Of a stretch of 41,840 nt of DNA, positions 30,063 through 38,406 are shown piece by piece. The notes under the pieces were generated by a model. The model saw only the letters and a program-made list of their open reading frames with translations. It ran no database searches and was not told the origin of the DNA. The DNA lies in the NCBI GenBank assembly GCA_949297285.1, contig CASFRL010000135.1:1-41840 (forward strand). Direction: 5' to 3'. The stretch is from an uncultured Bacteroidales bacterium (lineage in GTDB: Bacteria; Bacteroidota; Bacteroidia; Bacteroidales; Coprobacteraceae). Position numbers and translations under genes: made by a program. Every line of letters starts with the position of its first letter. The first letter of the stretch is position 1.

Positions 30063-30725
30063 TCAGGCGATAGCATAAAAATAAATCGCAATGAAAGCAA
30101 AACCTACACAAATGATCGTCGTATAAATATTCGAGATCACTTTCCAACGATTCAACCATACATTATTATTCCACCCGATCGTTTGGATTGCACTCCAGAA
30201 TCCATGTGTAAGATGAAACCAGAGAGCTGCAAACCAGACTAAATACAAAACAACAAACAACGGATTACTGAATGTAGTCTGAATCAGCCAATAACCATCG
30301 TGTGGGTCTACACCTAAATCCAAACCGGCAATTTCATTAAACTGCATTTTATACCAAAACTGTGCAAGATGCAGCACAAAGAAAACAATAACGATTATAC
30401 CTAACACCAGCATGTTTTGAGAAGCCCACTCTACTTGTTTGGGTTTAGCAACCACAGCATAGCGGTCATTTCCACGAGCTTTGCGGTTTTGAAGCGTAAG
30501 CCAGAAAGCATAGAAGATATGCACAACAAAACCAAAAGCCAGCACAAGTGTCCCGACCAGCGCATACCAGTTAGCTCCCAAAAACTCACAAACCATGTTG
30601 TAAGCATCCCCGGAGAACACTGCAACAAGGTTCATTGCAAAGTGGAAGGTTAAAAACAAAATGAGGAAAAGTCCGGACAAACTCATGACGAACTTTCTCC
30701 CGATCGAAGAATTGAATAACCACAT
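30063..30725 (-). CDS. frdC: Fumarate reductase / succinate dehydrogenase cytochrome b subunit
   Basis: A 220-residue inner-membrane protein that anchors the complex and passes electrons from menaquinol through two b hemes. Five hydrophobic segments are visible, as in the single-subunit B-type anchor (no FrdD/SdhD). Conserved histidines lie in membrane helices (LFLTFHFAMNLVAVFSG, FGFVVHIFYAFWLTLQ, FFVLHLAQFWYKMQF, ALWFHLTHGFWSAIQTIGWN), fitting bis-heme ligation. It is the first gene of the operon. A match to the Bacteroidota -7 element lies about 60 bases upstream. Confidence 0.93.
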   Translation of the reverse strand: MWLFNSSIGRKFVMSLSGLFLILFLTFHFAMNLVAVFSGDAYNMVCEFLGANWYALVGTLVLAFGFVVHIFYAFWLTLQNRKARGNDRYAVVAKPKQVEWASQNMLVLGIIVIVFFVLHLAQFWYKMQFNEIAGLDLGVDPHDGYWLIQTTFSNPLFVVLYLVWFAALWFHLTHGFWSAIQTIGWNNNVWLNRWKVISNIYTTIICVGFAFIAIYFYAIA

Positions 30726-30785
30726 AGGATTCTAAGTTTTAAGTTATTTATTATGTTATGATAATTTACCTTGTTTTATGAATCG

Positions 30786-30816
30786 CAAAATTAGAGTAAT
30801 ATTATATACAAAGCAA
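30786..30816 (-). promoter_or_regulatory. Promoter of frdCAB
   Basis: On the minus strand TAATTTTG (30793-30786) matches TAnnTTTG. TTGC (30816-30813) lies 19 bases upstream as a -33 candidate with an imperfect match. The leader is about 55 bases. Confidence 0.5.
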
Positions 30817-30911
30817 GTAATTAAAGAATTTTTTCCTTAAATACAAACACCTTTTCTTCAGAATCCTCGTTCTAAAATAATTAACAAAAAAAAGAATTCT
30901 TATCATGACAT

Positions 30912-30957
30912 AAAAAATCAGCGGAATGCATATTCTTTCCGAACAGTATTCCGCTGA
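30912..30957 (-). terminator. Terminator of the 31-41 kb polysaccharide-type operon
   Basis: On the minus strand TCAGCGGAAT and ATTCCGCTGA form a perfect 10-bp stem with a 20-base loop that can pair further inside. A six-base T-run follows. It starts 17 bases past the stop of the beta-helix lipoprotein gene. Confidence 0.8.
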
Positions 30958-30973
30958 AAAAATGCGCCTCTTC

Positions 30974-32680
30974 TTATTCTGCAGTGCTGCGAACAATATG
31001 AAGCGAAACTTTTATATATGGCGTATCACCTTGTCCAGACAAACCTTTATAAACATTCTTGACTACACGAAAACCTTCAGGGACAGAAACTGTACAAAGT
31101 TCTGAAATATCCGACCCATGACCGTCTCCAGCGATCCATGCCGCTCTTTCAGCATCGCTAAACGAAGTCCATGTTTCTTCTGATACCCACAACCAGACTT
31201 CATAAGTGTAATCGACCTTTTCCGAAAGATTCTCAACACCCGAGACAGTAATCTTCAAGTTCTGTTCCGTTATTTTAATACCGGTAAGCGACTCGACTCC
31301 ATCTTCTACCTTAATATTTTCCTGATACTGCCCATTGACACGTATTGCAAAATCATCAGCTTTCAAGAACCACTCTTCTTCAATACCATCAGGAATTTCA
31401 AGGACAATTTCTTGGTCTATATCTGTATCCGGATCAGAAAATCCCGGATTGCACACATCATCAAAGTCCGAAGCGTTAATTTCTACGCCCTTTATATTGA
31501 TCAAGTCTGTACTAACCTCTATTTCATTATCAACCAAAGCTTTACCAGGACCTACAAGAACATATTTATTTGCTACACCATACCCAATATAAGTTTTTTG
31601 ATAATTCAAATAAAACCGAGAGTCGATATTAAACATATCCTCTTTCGAATCCATACGAAAATTAACACAGTCGATCAGCGCATTGCCCTCTCCTACAATA
31701 TTGAAATAGACACCCCCATCCTTTGGATAGATATTGGAGAAAGCCGCAATACCTCCGGCACGTAAATTAACTTGCGATGACTCAAGAAAAGCATATGAGG
31801 AAAGCGCCCTCATATCAATATAATCAGCGTTCAAAGTAGAAGATGAAACGTTGAGCTCTCGATTAACGACCATTTTACAATCAACAAGCAAATTAGAGGC
31901 CTTCGTCAATATCACATTTTCAGCCGTTAAAGTACCCTCAACGCAAGCAATAGCATTGTTACTAAACTTAATCTGGTCTGCATAAACATCATTTGTTTTT
32001 TGTTTAAAGTTACCTATAACATGCAATACAGCCAATTTATGTACAGAAGCTGTCTTGTCAGCAGCAAAAGAGCCACAAACAAGATCTCCGGCAACATACA
32101 TTTTGCCATCTTTCAACTCAAGATTTCCCGAAACATTAAAATCTCCAGCCACTTTTATAACGGCATCTTTAGCTATGGAAACACTGGCATTGGTTATCTC
32201 TAATGTTCCATAACATAACAAATAAACATTAGAAATATTTTTTCCGGAAAACACCATTTTCCCACCCGGCATAACGGTAATGCTGGATGTTTTAGCGATA
32301 TCTGAGTTAATGCGTAATGTTCCACCAGATGAGACGTAAAGATTCATACCATCATATTTGTTCTCATTATCTATCACCAATTCACCGGAAACCTCAAGGT
32401 AATTATCCCCTGCCGGAATTTCAGACGGCGCATCTTCCATACTCAAATTTCTGGCTTCATTAGTAAATAAATCCGACTTCCCCCGAAGAATACTCATCGG
32501 CTTCAACTGTGAAGCGGCATTATTGCCAATCATAAGGGATGTATTATTAGAAAACAAGACAAAATTCTTGCCTATTGGAGATATAGGATCCGTATATGTA
32601 GCACTTAAGAGTTCATCTTTAGTATTACATCCGGCCAATATCAAACACGAAACGATGCCAAACAATAAAAATTTTCTCAT
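30974..32680 (-). CDS. Beta-helix-like lipoprotein of unknown function
   Basis: 568 residues from ATG at 32680; the frame is open further upstream, but only this start gives a classical lipoprotein signal (MRKFLLFGIVSCLILAGC, lipobox Cys18). From about residue 95 to 310 the sequence is a run of short strands with turns every 18-25 residues (for example GGTLRINS, GGKMVFSGKN, YGTLEITNAS, GDFNVSGNLELKDGKMYVAG), as in right-handed parallel beta-helix proteins that bind or modify polysaccharide. The C-terminal 170 residues look like one or two beta-sandwich domains with an acidic linker (PGFSDPDTDIDQEIVLEIPD). No catalytic residues or named family are recognised. It follows the DUF1573 gene by 126 bases with no terminator between, so it is probably the last gene of the operon. 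Confidence 0.7.
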   Translation of the reverse strand: MRKFLLFGIVSCLILAGCNTKDELLSATYTDPISPIGKNFVLFSNNTSLMIGNNAASQLKPMSILRGKSDLFTNEARNLSMEDAPSEIPAGDNYLEVSGELVIDNENKYDGMNLYVSSGGTLRINSDIAKTSSITVMPGGKMVFSGKNISNVYLLCYGTLEITNASVSIAKDAVIKVAGDFNVSGNLELKDGKMYVAGDLVCGSFAADKTASVHKLAVLHVIGNFKQKTNDVYADQIKFSNNAIACVEGTLTAENVILTKASNLLVDCKMVVNRELNVSSSTLNADYIDMRALSSYAFLESSQVNLRAGGIAAFSNIYPKDGGVYFNIVGEGNALIDCVNFRMDSKEDMFNIDSRFYLNYQKTYIGYGVANKYVLVGPGKALVDNEIEVSTDLINIKGVEINASDFDDVCNPGFSDPDTDIDQEIVLEIPDGIEEEWFLKADDFAIRVNGQYQENIKVEDGVESLTGIKITEQNLKITVSGVENLSEKVDYTYEVWLWVSEETWTSFSDAERAAWIAGDGHGSDISELCTVSVPEGFRVVKNVYKGLSGQGDTPYIKVSLHIVRSTAE

Positions 32681-32806
32681 AAAATAAAAATTTAATGTAA
32701 ATACCATAAAAAACTTTTTCCCCCGGTTCTTCTCTTTAAATACAAATAATCTTATCACCTTCATCATTTATTAAAATATCATATTAAAATTTATACTGTA
32801 CAAATA

Positions 32807-33364
32807 CTATTCTTCCCGCCACGGATAAGGATTTTGGGCACGGCTATCATGAGCCGGATTATCTACATAATACCCTTTTTCCGACTCATCCCCATCAATA
32901 AGTCCTCGTATCATATTGCTTCTTTCCACTTCTTCTTTATAAAGCTCCTCGTAATCACGCGTATAATCCGCATTAGGAACAACATTAACGTCAAACTTCA
33001 ACTTCACAATCCCCGTGGGTTTAGCATTACAATGGATTCGAATTGTATGCTCTACAAAGCCGATGTTCTTAGCACTCTCATATTTAAACAATAACCTTCT
33101 CTTTTTCCCCGGCATAATCATCCGTGACTTCAGTTCAGGAACAATGCACCCACACGAAGGCTGTATTTCACGAATGACAAGCGGCTCCTTCCCGGTATTT
33201 TCTATTTCAAACGCCAAGTTAAGAATCTGTCCGGTTATAACCGGATAATAATGACGTACCGAATCTGCTACCGAAACTGTAGTCCAGCCGATCCGCTCAT
33301 GACATCCGGAAAACGACATAATACACAACAAAAGACTTAACGTCATAGTCACTAATGTTCTCAT
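32807..33364 (-). CDS. DUF1573 domain lipoprotein
   Basis: 185 residues. The signal ends in SFSGC (Cys21), a lipobox. The body is one Ig-like DUF1573 domain: LNLAFEIENTGKEPLVIREI, then the family motif PSCGCIVPE (Cys71 and Cys73), then PGKKRRLLFKYESAKNIG and FVEHTIRIHCNAK. A charged tail of about 50 residues follows (YEELYKEEVERSNMIRGLID). DUF1573 proteins are common in Bacteroidota with no settled function; the fold resembles ASH/MSP Ig-like adaptor domains. The start lies 4 bases after the DUF4838 stop, so it belongs to the same operon. Confidence 0.85.
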   Translation of the reverse strand: MRTLVTMTLSLLLCIMSFSGCHERIGWTTVSVADSVRHYYPVITGQILNLAFEIENTGKEPLVIREIQPSCGCIVPELKSRMIMPGKKRRLLFKYESAKNIGFVEHTIRIHCNAKPTGIVKLKFDVNVVPNADYTRDYEELYKEEVERSNMIRGLIDGDESEKGYYVDNPAHDSRAQNPYPWREE

Positions 33365-33368
33365 AATA

Positions 33369-35498
33369 TCAATATAATTCTATTTCATCGCATGCCACCA
33401 TACAACGATCCCTACCATTCCGCATTATACGCACTTCAAAAGGAGTCGACTTATCAATTTCTGAAAGTTTCAAGATCAGCCGGTACTTCATAAACGGTCG
33501 TTTGTCCATATCCTGATCAAAAGACATCCTGCTTAAACGCTTTCCCGACTGCCACACCTCTACAAAATCGGGCAATACTATACGCCACCGGGGAGCATAC
33601 ATAAAAGAAAGTTTCAACCGCTGACCGTCCCTGGCCTTGCCGGACGGAATCTCTACACTCAACTCATCGGAAGAAGCAATAAGCCATCCTGTATGATAAT
33701 CCGAAGGAAGAGCATAAAATCCATCAGTAAGCACCGACATATCCTGATAGTCTTCATCCGGCTCATATTTCGGGGTAAGGACAACGCCTCGCAAAGAATT
33801 ACGAGAAGCCGAATTTTCATTTTTCAAAGACTCCCATTCTTCGATATAACGGTCAATAGAACCTTCAACTTCACGATAATTATGCATGCAGTCAAAAGCA
33901 CCATGTCCCTGTAACGACTCTAAACAAGTCTCGATCACGGCATGATCATAAACGCCATGAGGCATACGTTGCAATTCAAGACGAGTAAATTGCAATGCCG
34001 TAAGCAACTTATTGAGCCGAATGCGTTCTTCATCAGATATAGCTTTAGATTTTTTATCAAGATCATGACAAAACAGCTCAAACTCTCCCGGATCTAACCA
34101 CGACTTTACAGCATCGGCAATACCTCCATAAAAAGGCAAGATTACATTATGGCTGCAAGCCTTATGTTCCCAACAAATATAATTTTCAGCAAGCATTTGT
34201 CCAGAAATCGGATAATAACGGCATATACACCGATATAGATACTCATCAATATTTAACTCCGGATTAATCAGCATATTAGCAAGAGTTACCGTCTGCACAT
34301 CGTCAAACGAAGCATAATCTGGTCCGCTACCGTTAAAAAACACACCGCTAACACCAAGAGAAAGGAAATAACGTAAACGCTTTCCGATCATATTCAGACA
34401 AGGATAAGGGGTAAGATAATCATCAAAATTACGCATATAATCCCATACATACACTCGATCTGTAATACGTCGCCATTGATTTACTAATTGCGAAAAGCGC
34501 CTGACATTTGCAGACTCCACCGGCACTTCCCTCCGCATAGGAATATCCATTGCACTGATTATCACACCGGCATTAGACGGCAAACGACCCGACGGAGCCG
34601 AATAAGTCGAAAGATATGCCGATGTAAAAAACAAATGATTGGGAAACCGGTCGGCCAAACGCCGCAACAAATACGTTACTGCCGGAGTAGCAGACTCTGA
34701 TGTATTGCCTTTTTCCTTACAAGCAGGACACATGCACACAAGGTCGTTATCATTAGGCATAATGGCAAAACGGACAAGTTCCTTTTCAGTTTCCCCTTCA
34801 CCATAATTATCAACGACATAAGAGACAAGCGCATTATAAAGGTCCTCTGAAGAAAAACAAAATTGTTCCGAATTGCGTTGTCCATTAATTACAGCCCGCA
34901 CATTTTCAGAGATACCATCCGTAAAAACACATTGCAAATTGTGCCCCCACAATCCCCAATCATAATCGACATTATGGGATGCCATAATCGACATCATATC
35001 CTGATTCGAGTTAGCAAGTGTATATATACCCCTATACTCAAATGCAAAATCACCCTTCGCATTATCCATTTTTATCATAGCCGGGGGAAGATCTGAAACA
35101 TCAATCCGCTTATCATTAATCGCTGACATAAACTGATAAATAAGCCATAGCATTTTCGAATCATCCCGAGCGACAAGATGCAGGACATTTCCATCTCGCG
35201 TCACAGAATAATCATGAGAATAACTTCTATCTACATGCAACAACACTTTCAACAAATTATCCGTGTGCGGGTTTTCCATTACTGCAACAACGTCACCTCC
35301 TGCACGGCGATTGAGATGAGTCGACAAATAATCTGCCCAACGAACATCCGCCATAGTGTCCGTTTCCGGAATCACCCAATAAACATCAATTGTCGCAGCA
35401 ATCCGAGAACAACCAGCAAATTGCAGCAAAGCCAAAAGAAGACATAGATGCACTTTCAGTCTATGATTAAAAATAAATATATAATTGCAAATGCACAT
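33369..35498 (-). CDS. DUF4838 lipoprotein, glycoside-hydrolase-like
   Basis: 709 residues. The N-terminus ends in LLLALLQFAGC with a lipobox at Cys30. Residues ~35-140 resemble the alpha/beta domain that precedes the barrel in GH20/GH67-type enzymes (LHLVARDDSKMLWLIYQFMS). The central region matches DUF4838: FEYRGIYTLANSNQDMMSIM, a Cys255/Cys257/Cys260 cluster (VCMCPACKEKG), and RVYVWDYMRNFDDYLTPYPC. The C-terminal ~120 residues look like a carbohydrate-binding type beta-sandwich. DUF4838 has no proven activity that I can name. A barrel enzyme or binding protein acting on polysaccharide is an inference. The start overlaps the 3' end of the TPR/YaiO gene by 32 bases. Position and lipid anchor parallel PgaB. 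Confidence 0.75.
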   Translation of the reverse strand: MCICNYIFIFNHRLKVHLCLLLALLQFAGCSRIAATIDVYWVIPETDTMADVRWADYLSTHLNRRAGGDVVAVMENPHTDNLLKVLLHVDRSYSHDYSVTRDGNVLHLVARDDSKMLWLIYQFMSAINDKRIDVSDLPPAMIKMDNAKGDFAFEYRGIYTLANSNQDMMSIMASHNVDYDWGLWGHNLQCVFTDGISENVRAVINGQRNSEQFCFSSEDLYNALVSYVVDNYGEGETEKELVRFAIMPNDNDLVCMCPACKEKGNTSESATPAVTYLLRRLADRFPNHLFFTSAYLSTYSAPSGRLPSNAGVIISAMDIPMRREVPVESANVRRFSQLVNQWRRITDRVYVWDYMRNFDDYLTPYPCLNMIGKRLRYFLSLGVSGVFFNGSGPDYASFDDVQTVTLANMLINPELNIDEYLYRCICRYYPISGQMLAENYICWEHKACSHNVILPFYGGIADAVKSWLDPGEFELFCHDLDKKSKAISDEERIRLNKLLTALQFTRLELQRMPHGVYDHAVIETCLESLQGHGAFDCMHNYREVEGSIDRYIEEWESLKNENSASRNSLRGVVLTPKYEPDEDYQDMSVLTDGFYALPSDYHTGWLIASSDELSVEIPSGKARDGQRLKLSFMYAPRWRIVLPDFVEVWQSGKRLSRMSFDQDMDKRPFMKYRLILKLSEIDKSTPFEVRIMRNGRDRCMVACDEIELY

Positions 35499-38406
35499 TG
35501 TATAAATTTCTATATTCAGTTTTTACCAATTCATTATAATTCTTAAGCGTTCCCTGCCGTTGATTAAGCTGACTATAAAAGGTATGCCATGTCCCAGTAA
35601 GACCAACAGAAAGATGCTCATTAAACATATACACACCACCCATACCGACCATCGTATTAAGTCGGTCAAATGCCCCCGGCATAGCATAATCTATCATATT
35701 AGCTTCCGGAGCTGTACCCAGACCTGCAGAAACAGACACACTCGTATATCCATCTTCAAGCAAAAAATATTTCAACTGGGTAGAAGCGTTGAAATACGGA
35801 TTAGCAGAAAAAAGAAAGCCATCGATTTTTCCTCCAAGCAAAAGGTTGTTCCAAGTTTTCGATGCACCTACTCCCAAAGTAAAGAGATTACGATCATTCT
35901 TGTTCCACCCGTCAAATGTCCATCCTTCCTCCCATCGAAAATCTTTAGAATAAACTGGAATACGCCTATAATTAGCATGCACATCAAGAGTTATGTCCCT
36001 CTTAAATTCATGGGAGATTCTTGCATCGGCCATGACCTTTGGAAAATACTTATTAGACAACGCAGCAGCAAGCGCGCCAGTCCATCGCTGAGAAAAACGA
36101 TGTTCCCACTCCACATAAAGTTGCACACCTTGCCCTCCGGGAACCTGGTCTTCAGGATCATCTCCCGTAGCACTGCCGTCACGACCGGCATAATTAATGC
36201 GCCCAGTATAAGAATTCTTTTTGCCCCTATAAGTATAGGACAACGACGCAACACTCGTTATAACATCAGCCTCGCCATACCTTCCCCGCAAATACTCTGC
36301 TGACAACACGTTTTTCAAGACCTTATTCTGCAATCCATCCAAATGCCTCATAAAATCGGCAGACTCTGTAATACCGGGAACATAATGCCGCTGATAATAA
36401 TATGCAGAATCATACTTGTGCATCGCTTCATATACCTGCCCCTTTACCAATAAAAGTGATGGATTTTTAGCATCAAACAACAAGGCAGTATCTGCAACAG
36501 CCAAAGCCGAATCAAGCTTATGCTCCTTCAGGAGCTGAAGAGCTTTCATCTCGCTATTCTCTGAAAACGCACCGATCAAGCCTTGATTATCGGGATAATC
36601 ATTAAGCCATGGACGTACCATATCTATCGAACGTTGATATTCTCCCATCCGATGATAAGAAGATGCCATCTTCACCACATAAACAGTTTCTTCAGGATAA
36701 ATAGCTCGTGCTTTAGCAATATAACGGTCATACTCTTCATAACGATTTAGCATATCTGCCGTATTGATAGCATACCATAATCCATCTATCGACGAAGGAT
36801 TATAATGAAGCAGCTTGACACTTTCTTCAAAAGCCTTTTCACTGGCCCCTTTTTCTATCAGCCCCTTAATATAAGGTACAGCCATCTCTTCATAAGAAGA
36901 AATATAGGCTACCCGCATCTCTACCACCGTCGTGTCCGCCAATACCGAATCTAAAACAGACAATGCGACAAGAGTACTATCTTGAGCATTCAAAATATCA
37001 GCCTTTTTAATAAAATATGTGCCATCCTCAGGATAAATGACATGCAAGGAATCCAACATGACCATGGCCTCGTCATAACGTTTCAGTTCATAATAACACG
37101 CATAAGTTTTACTTAAGGCAGCCGACCTCACATCTTTGTCATAACTGCTCTTGACTGCAGCCGTGAGATACGGCAACGCCTCGGAATAAAAGCCATCGGC
37201 CATAAGATTGCCGGCTTGATGCAAACGGAGCATTGCAAGCTCATCGGCAAGATCAATATCCGTCGGGTTCATGCCTACAAGAGTAGATAAAATAGAATAA
37301 GCCTTATTTACATTACCCATCCGTTTATAAACGACATATTCCTTATAGAGCCACGACGACTGTTCTCCATAACGTTTTTTCGCTTCAGACAGATACCATA
37401 AAGCATCTTCATTATACCCACGTTGAATCGAAGTATTAATCAGATAATCAAGGGCTTCTTTACTTTTTGTCTGTTCATATAACTGACCATAAAGTAAATA
37501 CGGATCATTCAGTTTGGCTGCATTGGCAGCCTCGGCAAGCAAATTCTCATTGAATCGGATTAAACGAGGATTCTTATTATATTTCATACGTGATCGAACA
37601 AATGCAATAGCTTCTTGATAACGCCCTTCCTCAATCAATATCTCAGCTTTTTTTATCACAAGCTCCGAACTACGAGGTATATTAGACACTCCTGCCCCAA
37701 TTACCTCAAGAGCTTTTTCAGTGCTCCCTTGCTGTAAAAGCAAATTAGAAAGAGCCATATAATAATCCTCATTGTCAGTAACAACAGAAAGAAGATCATT
37801 CAAATACCGTATCGCCGCAGAAATATTCCCCTTTTTACGTTGTTTGACATAATTCTCTTCAAGACTATATGCATACTCATTACTCACAGTAGAATCATTG
37901 GGATATATTTGATGAAGACGTTTAAGCAAACGATCTGCCTCTACATCATTACCCTGCTTCCTATACAATCCTATTTTTTTTCGCCATAATCCTTGCCAGT
38001 ACGGATTTATTTCAAGCAATTCATTAACATAACAAATTGCACTCGAATAATTTCCACTCTCATCCTCCACATTAACTAACATCTGTTTGGCCGTAACATT
38101 TTCAGGATTATCACGCAACGACCTCACCAAAAAATAACGGGCCTTATCATAATCTTTCCGATATTGATAATAATAACGTCCCAAAAGTTCATTCAAACCG
38201 CTCACATCAGGATAATGCTTCATTCCTTCATCAAGTATGAGTTTCCCAGAATCCCACTGACCAGATTTAAACATAGCACGAACTTTTACCTCATAGTAAT
38301 CAGGGGTATGTACCTCTCGTCTATCGTCAAATCCACAGAGTGCATATGCACCCATAAAGCACATAAGCACAACGAAAACGGAAAGTAAATAGCCCTTCAA
38401 CTTCAT
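35467..38406 (-). CDS. TPR protein with C-terminal YaiO-like outer-membrane barrel
   Basis: 979 residues with a signal peptide (MKLKGYLLSVFVVLMCFMGA). Residues ~35-690 are tandem tetratricopeptide-type helical repeats (for example GRYYYQYRKDYDKARYFLVR, AICYVNELLEINPYWQGLWR, DEAMVMLDSLHVIYPEDGTY). Residues ~700-979 are an amphipathic beta-barrel of the YaiO outer-membrane family (SYTYRGKKNSYTGRINYAGR; the protein ends in alternating aromatic strand NVHLQLYIYF). TPR plus barrel in one chain is the architecture of PgaA and BcsC, which guide a polysaccharide through the periplasm and out. It overlaps the glycosyltransferase gene by 4 bases (ATGA). Export of the polymer made by that enzyme is the natural inference. 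Confidence 0.85.
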   Translation of the reverse strand: MKLKGYLLSVFVVLMCFMGAYALCGFDDRREVHTPDYYEVKVRAMFKSGQWDSGKLILDEGMKHYPDVSGLNELLGRYYYQYRKDYDKARYFLVRSLRDNPENVTAKQMLVNVEDESGNYSSAICYVNELLEINPYWQGLWRKKIGLYRKQGNDVEADRLLKRLHQIYPNDSTVSNEYAYSLEENYVKQRKKGNISAAIRYLNDLLSVVTDNEDYYMALSNLLLQQGSTEKALEVIGAGVSNIPRSSELVIKKAEILIEEGRYQEAIAFVRSRMKYNKNPRLIRFNENLLAEAANAAKLNDPYLLYGQLYEQTKSKEALDYLINTSIQRGYNEDALWYLSEAKKRYGEQSSWLYKEYVVYKRMGNVNKAYSILSTLVGMNPTDIDLADELAMLRLHQAGNLMADGFYSEALPYLTAAVKSSYDKDVRSAALSKTYACYYELKRYDEAMVMLDSLHVIYPEDGTYFIKKADILNAQDSTLVALSVLDSVLADTTVVEMRVAYISSYEEMAVPYIKGLIEKGASEKAFEESVKLLHYNPSSIDGLWYAINTADMLNRYEEYDRYIAKARAIYPEETVYVVKMASSYHRMGEYQRSIDMVRPWLNDYPDNQGLIGAFSENSEMKALQLLKEHKLDSALAVADTALLFDAKNPSLLLVKGQVYEAMHKYDSAYYYQRHYVPGITESADFMRHLDGLQNKVLKNVLSAEYLRGRYGEADVITSVASLSYTYRGKKNSYTGRINYAGRDGSATGDDPEDQVPGGQGVQLYVEWEHRFSQRWTGALAAALSNKYFPKVMADARISHEFKRDITLDVHANYRRIPVYSKDFRWEEGWTFDGWNKNDRNLFTLGVGASKTWNNLLLGGKIDGFLFSANPYFNASTQLKYFLLEDGYTSVSVSAGLGTAPEANMIDYAMPGAFDRLNTMVGMGGVYMFNEHLSVGLTGTWHTFYSQLNQRQGTLKNYNELVKTEYRNLYNVHLQLYIYF

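Noticed and set aside
35560-36303. Open frame of 247 codons on the plus strand
   Set aside because: It is antisense to the YaiO-like barrel and has no supporting motif or promoter.
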